From NCBI GenBank assembly GCA_000827325.1, contig KN832890.1:248001-312000 (forward strand): DNA of 64,000 nucleotides, given 5' to 3'. A model generated the notes under the pieces. It had not been told where the DNA came from, searched no databases, and was given only the letters and a program-made list of their open reading frames with translations. Of this stretch, positions 52,542-62,184 are shown piece by piece; position 1 is the stretch's first letter; each line of letters begins with the position of its first letter. The translations under genes were made by a program, and so were the position numbers. Source of the stretch: Oidiodendron maius Zn. Its lineage: Eukaryota; Ascomycota; Leotiomycetes; Myxotrichaceae.

Positions 52542-53793
52542 GGTTGGCGATGGCCGACTGTGAGCTTCCGTGCTTGTATTTGCTATCGTGACTTTCTGTT
52601 GTGTAGACAACCATCATTCAAAGTGAGCCCATAAGCAGAATAGCTCTAGACAAATCCACAGCAAGAAGTTGATGTGGAATTAAAATTGTTGGGGCAAAGG
52701 TCAGAAGTTCTGCCGTTAGGTCGCGCGGAAAGGAAATAAATTGAGACAAAACTTGATATTATAATCCGACAGTTCCTCGGCTCTGAACCACACGATTGTT
52801 GAGATCCCATTGGTGGATGGTGGAAATTACGTGAATCTTGGACCGAAGACGCTAACGAGAGACGGCTAAAATCATTCACGGATAACTCAGGAATACATCT
52901 ATCAGCCGATAAAGTATAGGAGACTCGTGTACTATACGAGACCTAAGGGTCGTTCGTAATAGGAGTTTATCAACATATACTTTGGTTGGGCCGCTATGTC
53001 CGATCCACAAGAGCTTCAGGCATGTCAATACAATCCTTTTATTGTGAAAATGCGAACGTGCGCAAAATAATTTACGAGCTTTGTACTGCGATAGGCATAA
53101 TGATAGATAAGAAAGTCCTCTTTCAACCAAATTGGGCTACGAAGGGATAGTCGGCCAGTTGACGGGAAGCGGCAAAGGAACACTCAATATGGTCCTGAAT
53201 TGCAGCTTATAGGGGAATGTTATTTGCGCGGTGTAATGGACGGTGAAATATGGGAGGATTGTATGCTAGATACTAAAGTACCGTGGGGATGCGAGTTTAT
53301 ACCAACTCTTACTCTAGTATAGGCAGTTTGGTGCTGGCCGTTGATAAGCAAGTGTTTTGATAAATCGCGAACGTCATCGACTACGCCGAGCCACATTAAC
53401 CTGAAATATTGAACTTGGCTTGCTTCAAGACATTGAATTTGTTAAATCACTATGACTCGATGATACAATATACCAGAAAAGCATAAGAACGTAGAAAAGT
53501 TTATTATATTGTACTATGACATTCTGAACTATGTCTATTAACTTCCTCCTTCGACGAAAGTCCGACACAGCATAATATGCACGGGTGGTGTCCTCCAGCA
53601 CCTCCTAAATCCTTATCCGGCGGAAAATTTATCATTTAGTAGGGCCTTCTAACGATCACTACCATCTGCTAGCCAAACGAATTAATAATTTATCCACTAT
53701 TCTGGAACGTATACTTCCTAACTGAACTTATTATCCTCAACCATTTATATCATACCAGTCCCTTCACAGCATACCATCTTAAATACTATCACA
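52542..53793. other. divergent upstream region, no supported gene
   Basis: 1.25 kb between the bZIP start and the oxidoreductase start. The frame at 52876-53130 lacks coding character. Confidence 0.5.
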
Positions 53794-54915
53794 ATGTCAT
53801 CCACTTCAGTCCCTTCAATAATTAATATAGCCATCATTGGCGGTGGGTCAATCGGCCCCCGACATGCACAGTCGGTTTCTAATAACCCATATGCCAATCT
53901 CATTGCACTCGTGGACCCTGCTCCTCACGGACATCAAAAAGCTTTATCACTGGGTACGGCGTACTATCCATCGATCGCTTTGCTCTTGGCTTCGGCACAC
54001 AGGCCACACGCCGCCATAATATGTACTCCTAATAACACACATGTCCCTCTATCACTGGAGCTCATATCAGCTGGCGTGCACGTCCTTGTGGAGAAGCCTA
54101 TATCCGTGTCGATACCATCTGGGCTAGAGCTCATACAAACTGCAGTAGAGAAGAACGTTAAATTATTAGTTGGACATCATAGGCGGTTCAACCCATACCT
54201 ACTGGCTGCGAAGGCTGAAATTGACCGAGGCCGATTGGGGAGCATTATTGCTGTTCAGGGTAGCTGGTGTCTGAAGAAGCCAGACGAATATTATGACGGC
54301 ATCGGAGAATGGAGAAAGAGCAGAGAGAACGGAGGTGTGGTGCTGATCAATCTGATACATGAAGTGGACTTACTTCAATATCTACTTGGACCAATTGTTC
54401 AAGTCTTTGCTCTAGAGAGCAAGAAGACGAGAAATTTCGATGCCGAAGAAGGCGCGGCAATCATACTAAAGTTCGAGAGTGGGGTAATTGGCACGTTTGT
54501 ATTGTGTGATGCCGTTCCTAGTCCCTGGAACTTTGAGGCTGGCACCGGTGAGAATCCTACTATTCCCCAGGTCGAGAAAGACGAAGGAGCTGGAGGGTTT
54601 TATCGGATTCTGGGTACGGAAGGGAGTCTAAGTGTGCCAGACTTGACACTTTGGAGTTACAATGGAAGGGCAGTACCAGGATGGACCGAAAAACTGAACA
54701 AGGAGGGTCTCATCGTTAACAGGGAGAATATCCCATTTGATTTGCAAGTGCAGCATCTCATAGACGTGGTAAAGGATGATGCGCCTCTGAGCTGTAGCGG
54801 GGAAGAGGCACTTAGAGCTATGGTGGTATGTGAGGCTGTGAAGAAGTCCATGGCAACTGGCCAGCCGATTGCAATTGATAGATTTGTGATATTAGAGAGC
54901 AGTAGGAATATCTGA
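53794..54915 (+). CDS. Gfo/Idh/MocA family NAD(P)-dependent oxidoreductase
   Basis: Single-exon, 373 residues, the usual length of the family. The Rossmann fold opens with INIAIIGGGSIGPRHAQSV (GGGSIG dinucleotide loop), then ALVDPAPHG and the AAIICTPNNTHVPLSLE strand-loop. The signature EKPI (VLVEKPISVS) supplies the conserved Lys that contacts nicotinamide and substrate. A second conserved motif, GHHRRFNPY, follows. The C-terminal half carries INLIHEVDLLQYLLGP, with the His expected in the active site, then a beta-sheet domain and DLQVQHLIDVVKDD. Family members oxidise sugars, inositols or related polyols in the cytosol. The substrate is not predictable. No signal peptide. Confidence 0.93.
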   Translation: MSSTSVPSIINIAIIGGGSIGPRHAQSVSNNPYANLIALVDPAPHGHQKALSLGTAYYPSIALLLASAHRPHAAIICTPNNTHVPLSLELISAGVHVLVEKPISVSIPSGLELIQTAVEKNVKLLVGHHRRFNPYLLAAKAEIDRGRLGSIIAVQGSWCLKKPDEYYDGIGEWRKSRENGGVVLINLIHEVDLLQYLLGPIVQVFALESKKTRNFDAEEGAAIILKFESGVIGTFVLCDAVPSPWNFEAGTGENPTIPQVEKDEGAGGFYRILGTEGSLSVPDLTLWSYNGRAVPGWTEKLNKEGLIVNRENIPFDLQVQHLIDVVKDDAPLSCSGEEALRAMVVCEAVKKSMATGQPIAIDRFVILESSRNI

Positions 54916-55313
54916 ACTTAGTACTAAATTATTTTGCACTTTACTTTCTCTGTATAGAACGGACTTGATATATAGATTGAGAACATTATAGCACACGAGA
55001 ACCTAGGAGGAGATAAAGAGTAGTAGAGTAGCTAGGATGACTCTAGGACTCTAATTCTAACATAGATCTAGAACTACTTTAATAGGAAAAATACAGTTAC
55101 TAGAGGTCGGCTCTTTTAAGTGGAGGTAATGTAATAAACCAAGTGTATCACGTGGCTAGGGTATCTGTACGCGCACCTAATTAGATGGTACCTAGCTTGC
55201 TGCCCCTTTCCTTCCTTCTGTATCTTGATCTCCTTCGTTAGTACATAAGTTGTCCTGGTTCTGAGCTGTACTAAGCTCTGCTGTGCCTGACCCCTATAGG
55301 TCCTGATATAAAA
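54916..55313. other. intergenic, nothing recognised
   Basis: CTAG-rich, low-complexity stretch at about 55000-55080 between the oxidoreductase and the LTR-like relic. No gene. Confidence 0.4.
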
Positions 55314-55603
55314 TGTTGACTGATATCAGGGCCTCAAGCATATGGAGGACGATACAGCACTGACACACCCAGAGCCTATGCATTGAGTGCTCAATCCTCT
55401 TGCATCAAGCTTGCGTAAGGAGCTTACGGGTACTACGGATCGTAAGTGTGTATATAAGGACTGTATTGGATCTGTAAGAGGCTCCTTAAGTTGTCTCTGC
55501 ACTACTCAATTGTCTGCAACCACCTAGTATTTTCTTCATACACTTATGCCGAAGCATGCAGTCAATATTACTGAGTTTCACCTTTATTTCCAACTACGAC
55601 CTG
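55314..55603. mobile_element. Solitary LTR-like relic
   Basis: It begins TGTTGACTGATATCAGGGCC and shares its start and its last 80 bases or so (GTTGTCTCTGCA, ACTGAGTTTCACCTT, TACGACCTG) with the relic at 28910-29566. About 290 bases, with no internal coding part beside it. Retrotransposon superfamily uncertain. Better preserved than the other copy, hence probably younger. Confidence 0.55.
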
Positions 55604-55779
55604 TGTGCCTAATAAGCTAGCTACTCCCTAGCGATTCTCTTGAGACCACGTCAGGATAAAATACAACAAACTTTTTCAGGTCATTCACGCGATCGAGGTA
55701 AGCAGTGGCATTAATAATGCACGACAAGGGTACATCTTAATATCACTCAATGATTCAATAGGCTATACTATATCTAGTT

Positions 55780-56190
55780 GTGTGCATCAATCAGTCCATT
55801 CCTCAAGAATCTGCCACGGTTGGGCAAAAATCGAGACGTCAACTCTTCAACCTGGTGGACAATCGGCTAAAGGGACCGAACCCACGATTCTGGGGAAGGT
55901 CACACTTCTTCGCTGGCGGGAGATCCTGTGATATTGACATCCATGTTGCGAATCAGAAACTTGTCTTGAACGCTGACTTCTGTGGCGTGGCCGTCGGGAA
56001 CGGGACTGCTTGGTCCGACGAATTTGCCTGGATCGCACGGGGTACGACAACTGCCATTCATATGCTGCAAACAACCCAGATGATTTCACGGCTGCGTATA
56101 GATCAAAAGCATCGAATCTACAAGGCGTGACGGAGGATGGCAGAACGGCACGAGGCCCTCGACGTCTGTCTCATGCGACAGAAAATACCG
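55780..56190 (+). pseudogene. GH16-family endoglucanase, C-terminal fragment
   Basis: One frame reads GPNPRFWGRSHFFAGGRS, CDIDIHVANQKLVLNADFCG and VAVGNGTAWSDEFA, which is the C-terminal part of fungal GH16 mixed-linkage/beta-1,3(4)-glucanases. The expected ending (NNPDDFTAAY...) continues in a different frame. The catalytic E-x-D-x-x-E region is missing. It lies about 180 bases beyond the LTR-like relic, so element-associated truncation is plausible. It is a relic, not a working gene. Confidence 0.65.
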
Positions 56191-56244
56191 ACATTAAAAG
56201 ATGTATTCTTCTATTTCCTGTTCGCCTTAATTTAACTTTCTTAC

Positions 56245-56496
56245 TTATGTAGGCTCCTCTTGAGTTTTAGGACCTCTTATAGCTTCTTCTCTCACCTTTA
56301 TTAGGCCTCCACTTGTAATATTACTACTCTTACCTTTTATGACACGTTGTAGGCGTGTGATAACAAGCACATTGACACGAAGATCAAAGTTCATTTTGGT
56401 CCCGTAGTGCAGCAAGACAACGGCGGAAGAGGTGTTGAAGACCTTTTCATCCGGGAGATTGTTGAACAAGTGATCGAGGGCCTGCTCATCGCGCAT
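56245..56496 (-). CDS. Possible last exon of an unidentified gene
   Basis: From an in-frame ATG at 56496 the frame runs 83 codons (LDHLFNNLPDEKVFNTSSAV, LRVNVLVITRLQRVIKG). It is actually open from 56694, with protein-like residues throughout (ISEHGSEDLYQEYEG). An acceptor near 56670 is possible. No family was recognised; confidence is low. Confidence 0.25.
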   Translation of the reverse strand: MRDEQALDHLFNNLPDEKVFNTSSAVVLLHYGTKMNFDLRVNVLVITRLQRVIKGKSSNITSGGLIKVREEAIRGPKTQEEPT

Positions 56497-56699
56497 AGTT
56501 GTTATCGCGTTACCTTCATACTCTTGGTATAGGTCTTCACTCCCATGCTCTGATATCTGTGGGCCATTCAGATCATTACTAGGAGTGGGTGAATGCCATG
56601 GTTGAGCAAAAGCATGGAGGAGAAAAGAAGTCGAGGAAAGGGGGCGGGATAAGTAGGGTCTCCTCGTATAGATAGCACAACACGAGGGGATTATTTAGA

Positions 56700-57581
56700 A
56701 CTGTTAGGCCTCCCAACGAGTCCCTGAACGGCATGGGATCGCCACAGGCCCGTTCAGTGGCGCTATATAATGAACTTGGGTGTTCCGCTATCGAAATATG
56801 CAGTGTTGCTTGACGAGGCAGCATCAACTCGAGGCATGTCAGCGTTTGGTCGCTTAGCATGCTGCTATCGCACCACCATATTGCCAGTTTCTTGCTGGTT
56901 GAAAACAAGCGGGAAATTGGAGAAGTGGAAACGGCGGAAGTCGAGCCAATTAATATCCGAAGAGATAGCGCAGAGACGGAGGGGAATGTTGCACAAGGTA
57001 GAATTGGATTTCGTAGACGACTATACCCGGACGTGAATTTATTAGCACTATGGTCATCCAGCGCCTCTGCTTAAAATGATGCAATCAGGGAATGTGCTTA
57101 CGCGCGCGCGTCGTGACTGGTGGTCATGGGGCTGGTGAAGCTCAATCGCGAGGATCCGCAGCCCGCACTTGGCGCCTGAATAAATAGCTCAGCAACGTAT
57201 CCTGCACTGCAAAAAACGTTGCATGTTTCCAACATGAGACACCAAGGGTTCATATCAGCGCGCTGGGTCCAGTAATGTGCGCTTCTAAGCGCTTTTGTAG
57301 CGAATCATGGGTTTTCATCAGGCACATCATTCACATATTGGGATACACACGGTTTATTTTTGAATGCCAGACGGCGGCAAAAAAACCCCTTGGTTACACC
57401 ATGAATTTGTCGCCCCTTGCATCGAAGTGCGATTCACTCACTTATAAAACCCTCTTGATTGCCTTTCTCTGTAGGTATGAATAGGATCATCGTATCACAG
57501 TATCCCTATTGATCGTCTTGCTTTACCACATACCATTCTGATCTTCTCATCCTACCTTCACCCTCTACACTTGAAAACAAA
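56700..57581. other. intergenic, no supported gene
   Basis: Promoter side of the plus-strand gene at 57582. Contains a CGCGCGCGCG run at about 57101-57110. Nothing else was recognised. Confidence 0.4.
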
Positions 57582-58885
57582 ATGAGCGACACGTTGGAAG
57601 ACGTCATTAGCACTGCGGCTGACCTTGTAGGCTTGGGAACTGCAGCATGCGGGGGCGTCACCTCGCTTTATACGTTGATCCAAAGTTATCGGCATCACCC
57701 CAAGCATGTGCGTGATCTCATGCAAGGACTTGAGGAATTGAAGGGAGTCCTTCAGTCGCTCACCAAAACTGTCCAGTCCGACATTGGCATAGACCTCTCT
57801 GCCCTCGAACTTCCTTTGCAACGCTGTACCGATGCTTGCCAAGAGTTTGAGCAAGAAATCCTGAAATGCTCGTCGCAGTCCGGTGGAGATCTGACGGGCT
57901 TTCGAGATTGGGCTAAACTGAGTTATATGGGTGGTAATATCGACGATTTCCGCCGACAGCTGTCCGGATATCAGCTGACCATTGGTGTTGCCCTTGCCGA
58001 TGCAAACCTGTAATAATCTACTTTCTTGCTTATAGAACGTAACGCTAATAACTTTAATGCAGTCGCAAATCCTCTCTTAATGCTGAAGAGCTTGGAGGCT
58101 ACCGACGCCTTCTTGAAGCAGCCACGGATGATCTTCAGACCCACCTTCAAAGTATGGATAAAAAGCTTCAAATTATCTTTGAACGCACAGTCGCAGAGAC
58201 AGATGAAGACGCAACAGAATTGCGACGTATTAAGGAGGAGTATCTTAGTACTGAAAAAGGTCTCGAGATCTGTGCCCAGTTATCCGATCATATCAACCAA
58301 ATTCAGATCACAGCGAAGCGAAATGGCAATACTACCGAGTCTGAGAACCTGCAAGAATGCAAGCAGAACGTTAGTCAAGCGACTTCGAGGTTAGAAGCGC
58401 ACATGCGAGATGCCATTCGCCGAATGGTAGCAAAATCGAAGATGGCAATGACCTCCAAAGAGGAGATCGCAGATCTCTCAAGGATATGGGATGAACTAGA
58501 GACGACCTTTCAACGCAAAGTGATGTTCTTTGAGGCAGAGACCCGGTTGAACGAAAACATCAGTGTCATCGAGAACTACGGAACTGGAGACGCCAGACAA
58601 GTCATGGCCTCGACTGGCGATAAGATTATCCGTGGCAAAAACCATGGAACGGGATGGAGATCGGTGCAGGTTGGAGGTCATATGAGCGAAGCTGCACTTC
58701 AAGACGTGGTGCGGAGCCTGTCGAGTCTTAGCGACCGACGACCTGACGATGACCGCACGCCCCTGGACGGTAAAACGCCAGCTGCCACAGGTGATGTTGT
58801 TATGAATGGGAACACTGCGAAATTTAGAGATCAGTATGGGCCTGGGGTCCGGTTGTCACCCACCTCAACTCTGAATAAAGATTAG
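57582..58885 (+). CDS. Fungal STAND N-terminal-type protein (azaphilone cluster protein L-like)
   Basis: Predicted 416 residues in two exons, 57582-58009 and 58063-58885. The 53-base intron has GTAATA, a CGCTAA branch site and TGCAG. The N-terminal 150 residues (MSDTLEDVISTAADLVGLGTA, YRHHPKHVRDLMQGLEEL) form the alpha-helical bundle seen at the N-terminus of many fungal STAND and ankyrin proteins. A coiled region follows. Near residue 335 come GDARQVMASTGDKIIRGKNHG and GWRSVQVGGHMSE, the glycine-rich motif of stand-alone relatives annotated as azaphilone cluster protein L-like. The rest is acidic and disordered. No NTPase or repeat domain is attached, so it resembles a free signalling/adaptor module. 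Function unknown. Confidence 0.82.
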
Positions 58886-59168
58886 GTGTCCATGGATACG
58901 GTGGAGAGCGTGAGTCACGATATCCAGGAATTGTGGCTCTCAATGGCTCCATTGCTACTTTCTAGCAGGTAAGATTCCCCTTACTGAGGCCTCATTCAAC
59001 TTAACTAAGTCGCGTAAGGAAATAATCTACTAAGGGTAGTTAGAATTGACTTGGTAATAATGAATAATTCGCCCTCGAACTTGTATAGCTCTATGGTTGA
59101 CAGTAAGTTCTTATGTCGGCATGCGGCAAGCTCGTTGATAAAGATAGAAGAAAGCTTCTTTACTTTAA

Positions 59169-59899
59169 CTATCTTCGACTAGCTGTTAACGTATTTTTGC
59201 TAGTAATTATGTCTACCGGCCATACGCAATCCGCGAAGAGCATGTCGTGAGGATCGTTAGACCTGCAGCTAGCATCGCCCACTGCGGCCGTCCCCGTTCT
59301 TGGGCGGCCAGTCTGCCTCTTCGGTTTGTAGACGGTAGGCGAAATTGCTCGCTTTGGTCGGACTGTAAAGAAGGTGCATAGGATAGAGTTCCTGAGGAGT
59401 GGGAGTGGGGATTCTTGTGGTTTTGTAGTACTATCTACTGTTCCCTCTTCCGGGCAGTCATCCCACCGCCAACCATTTTCGTGAGCCCGTCTCATTTGCA
59501 GAAGGCCGCGCCTTGTATCCAGTCCCAATACAACTGCGGGGTTTTGCAGGGCAGTACATAGCAGGATTCCTCCGGGTTGTCCGTCACCGCTAGGTAACTG
59601 TCAGAACTGCCACATTAAGACAGGTGAAGTGGACATGCCTCTCAGCATGACATGTGCGCGTGGACCATCCCGTGAGCAGCGATCCTCGTATCGCGTTGCA
59701 AGGGCTGAACCGAGGGCTTGATTGTGGCTGTGATTGGATGATCCAGGCTATCTGGTCGTAGAGGTTTACGATAAGGGACCCTCATGACGATGTAACGTCT
59801 GCGTGCTGGTGGGTTAAAATGTCCATCATCTGCTGCAGAAGTTGCGATGCTATCTTTCATGAATTCCTTCGTGATAATTCTTAGCATTTCGCTTTGCAT
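59169..59899 (-). CDS. Unrecognised two-exon protein, 220 residues
   Basis: Exon 1 (59899-59666) begins MQSEMLRIITKEFMKD and contains NPPARRRYIVMRVPYRKPL. A 68-base intron (59665-59598, GTCCAC to GACAG) leads in phase 0 to exon 2 (59597-59169), which reads LPSGDGQPGGILLCTALQ, NPAVVLGLDTRRGLLQM and HENGWRWDDCPEEGT before a basic tail. The composition is clearly protein-like on both sides of the junction. I recognise no family. The GTCCAC donor is not canonical, so the joint is uncertain. The ATG is only 60 bases from the ATG of the divergent antiporter gene, which implies a shared, very compact promoter or overlapping leaders. Confidence 0.4.
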
Positions 59900-59959
59900 G
59901 GTATTGGGAATGTCGCCCTGCGCCCATCGCTGACCTACTGTGCTGGGAGATTCCTGGAA

Positions 59960-61701
59960 ATGTCTGCTTTTGCTGTTACGGATTTCAACATTGTTTGCTG
60001 GGCGCTTGGCAGTTTTATCACGCTCTTTGGACTCGTATCCTATCTCCTGAAAGAAAAGCTCTACCTCTCCGAGGCTTGTAAGGCCCATAGATCCGTTGAG
60101 GCTGGTCGTGGCTAATTCTCGATAGTGATTTCGCTATTATGTGGAGTCGTGGTCTCCCCATACGCTCTGAATTTTATCGACCCGCTGAGCTATGCTAATG
60201 GTTCACTTGCTAACCTTAATGTCATCACTTTAAACTTCAGTCGGCTCGTCCTTGGTGTACAGTTAGTCCTTGCTGGTGTCCAACTGCCTGCCCGATACAT
60301 AAGGACAGAATGGAAATCACTATTGGTGCTACTTGGCCCAGTTATGACGTGCATGTGGCTCATCAGCAGTATAGTTGTCTGGCTGATGGTTCCCAAACTT
60401 TCATTCTTGCAAGCCCTAGCTGTGGGGGCGTGTATCACACCAACGGACCCTGTCCTAAGTAATAGCATAGTTAAGGGAAAGTTTGCGGACAAGAACGTGC
60501 CTAAAGGCCTTCAAAGGCTCATCATCGCTGAGTCTGGAGCAAACGATGGCCTCGGATATCCCTTCCTATTCCTGGCTCTATACATGATGAAATATACTGG
60601 GGAAGGGGTTCCTGGGCGGACAAGTGGAGTTCAAGAGGCTATGCGACTTTGGCTAGGAGGGACGTGGGCATATGTGATCTTGCTGAGCGTGGCATATGGT
60701 GCAGCTATAGGCTGGACCGCAAGGGAGCTTCTCCAGCGGACGGAGGAAAAGAATTTCGTCGACCGGGAGAGTTTCGTGGTCTTTGCTATCGCGTTAGCTC
60801 TCTTTATTTTGGGCAGCTGCGGGTTGATCTGCAGCGATGATGTACTGGCCTGCTTCATAGCCGGCAACGTGTTTACATGGGATGACTGGTTCCGCATAAA
60901 GACCCTAGACGACTCTCTACAGCCGACAGTGGACATGCTGCTCAACCTCACCATATTCATGTGGTTCGGTGCCATCTGTCCCTGGCCCAAATTCCTCAAC
61001 AGCGAGATCGTTCCTGCTCACCGTCTGGTTTTTCTCGGCATCCTCATCCTACTACTACGCCGCCTGCCGATAATATTTGCTCTACGCAAATATATCTACC
61101 AAATTGAGGACGAGCGTGAAGCAGTTTTTGTGGGGTTCTTTGGTCCAATTGGCGTCAGCGCCATCTTTTACCTGTACATCGGCTTGGACTTCCTCGAAGG
61201 TGTAACAGACTCGAGTGGGCTGCAACGCACCGACGCTGTAGTCCTTTCAGAAGTCATGACTGTTGTAATTTGGTTCCTCACAATCTGTAGCATTGTAAGA
61301 GCTCATCTGCTGCATGATTAGCCTTTCAGGATGCTAAATATCTCTAGGTTGTTCATGGTCTCAGCATCCCCCTTGGAAAGATAGGCCTTTATCTTCCTCA
61401 AACTTTATCTCATGCATTCAACATCACCAGCAACTTGGGATCCCAATTCCTCACCGTACAAGAGGAAATGGACCCGGAGGCGGGTGGCTGCCCCGCTTGG
61501 CGCCCGACATCTATCTCGCATACTCCCACAAAACATTCTACTTCTACTTCTGCCTCGTTAAACCCAACTAGCCGCCTAAGTCAATCTTCTACTCTTGATC
61601 ACAACTCCGAATTTACTGCCTCGGATGAATCAGTTTCACATATAGTGGCGCCGGTTATATCGTACGGGACAATTCCTACCTCTGGAACGAGCCATAAATG
61701 A
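59960..61701 (+). CDS. Na+/H+ antiporter, NHA1-type (CPA1 family)
   Basis: Plasma-membrane exchanger expelling Na+ or K+ for protons. Predicted 546 residues in three exons: 59960-60077, 60126-61294 and 61348-61701. Splicing restores LKEKLYLSEAL/ISLLCGVV and CSI/VVHGLSIPLGK, both conserved in NHA1 relatives. About 12 helices are visible. Motifs are VSPYALNFIDPLSY, LGVQLVLAGVQLP, TPTDPVLSN, the ion-site Asp in ESGANDGLGYPF, and CSDDVLACFIAGN. The C-terminal tail is short (about 90 residues, Ser/Thr-rich), shorter than yeast Nha1 but usual in one filamentous-fungal group. Start chosen at the first ATG before the first helix. Confidence 0.93.
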
Positions 61702-62184
61702 GTGAGTTATGAAACCGGATCCTATGACTCCAGCCGATTTGGAGGTGAATAGTAATATTGACATGTGGAGGACGAATTGGGCTCATAAATCAAATTATAC
61801 AGATGTGTTGGCTACCCATGTTGCAACTAAGGCGACCCCTCTTCGAATCACCACAGCTAGACTGCAATGTCCAGCACTGGATTGAAATGAGCTCTCTCAT
61901 GCGACCCAGATCCGAGTATTTTCGGCAAGTTGAGCGGTCAATATTGATCAAATAATATGTCAATGACATGCTAATCCTGGAGAAAGATCCCCTGGAGATT
62001 GAGAAGGTGATCAAACGTATGTTCTGCTGTACGTTTAGTGTACAGCTCATTTCGAGATTAGATTAAAGTCTATCTCCTGTAGAATGCGTGCCAAGAATAG
62101 TATACAAATAGACGATATCATATAAACAGAATAGTATAAGTTAGCGGATTATAACCTCTATTCAAGTTCCCTTACCCGAAAGTT
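61702..62184. other. intergenic, no host gene
   Basis: Between the 3' ends of the antiporter and the TPR gene. Only a possible copia remnant was noted. Confidence 0.4.
61950..62035 (+). mobile_element. Very short Ty1/copia-like reverse transcriptase remnant
   Basis: A frame with YVNDMLILEKD resembles the copia RT block YVDDMLI. Too short for firm assignment; an old fragment with no ends preserved. Confidence 0.3.

Noticed and set aside
52876-53130. 84-codon minus-strand frame
   Set aside because: No family resemblance; ends and composition are random-looking.
57101-57110. CG dinucleotide run as a possible regulatory or Z-DNA site
   Set aside because: Only five units, no associated signal.
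59642-60088. Upstream extension of the minus-strand frame through 60088
   Set aside because: The part beyond 59900 is antisense to the first exon of the antiporter, so the ATG at 59899 was preferred.
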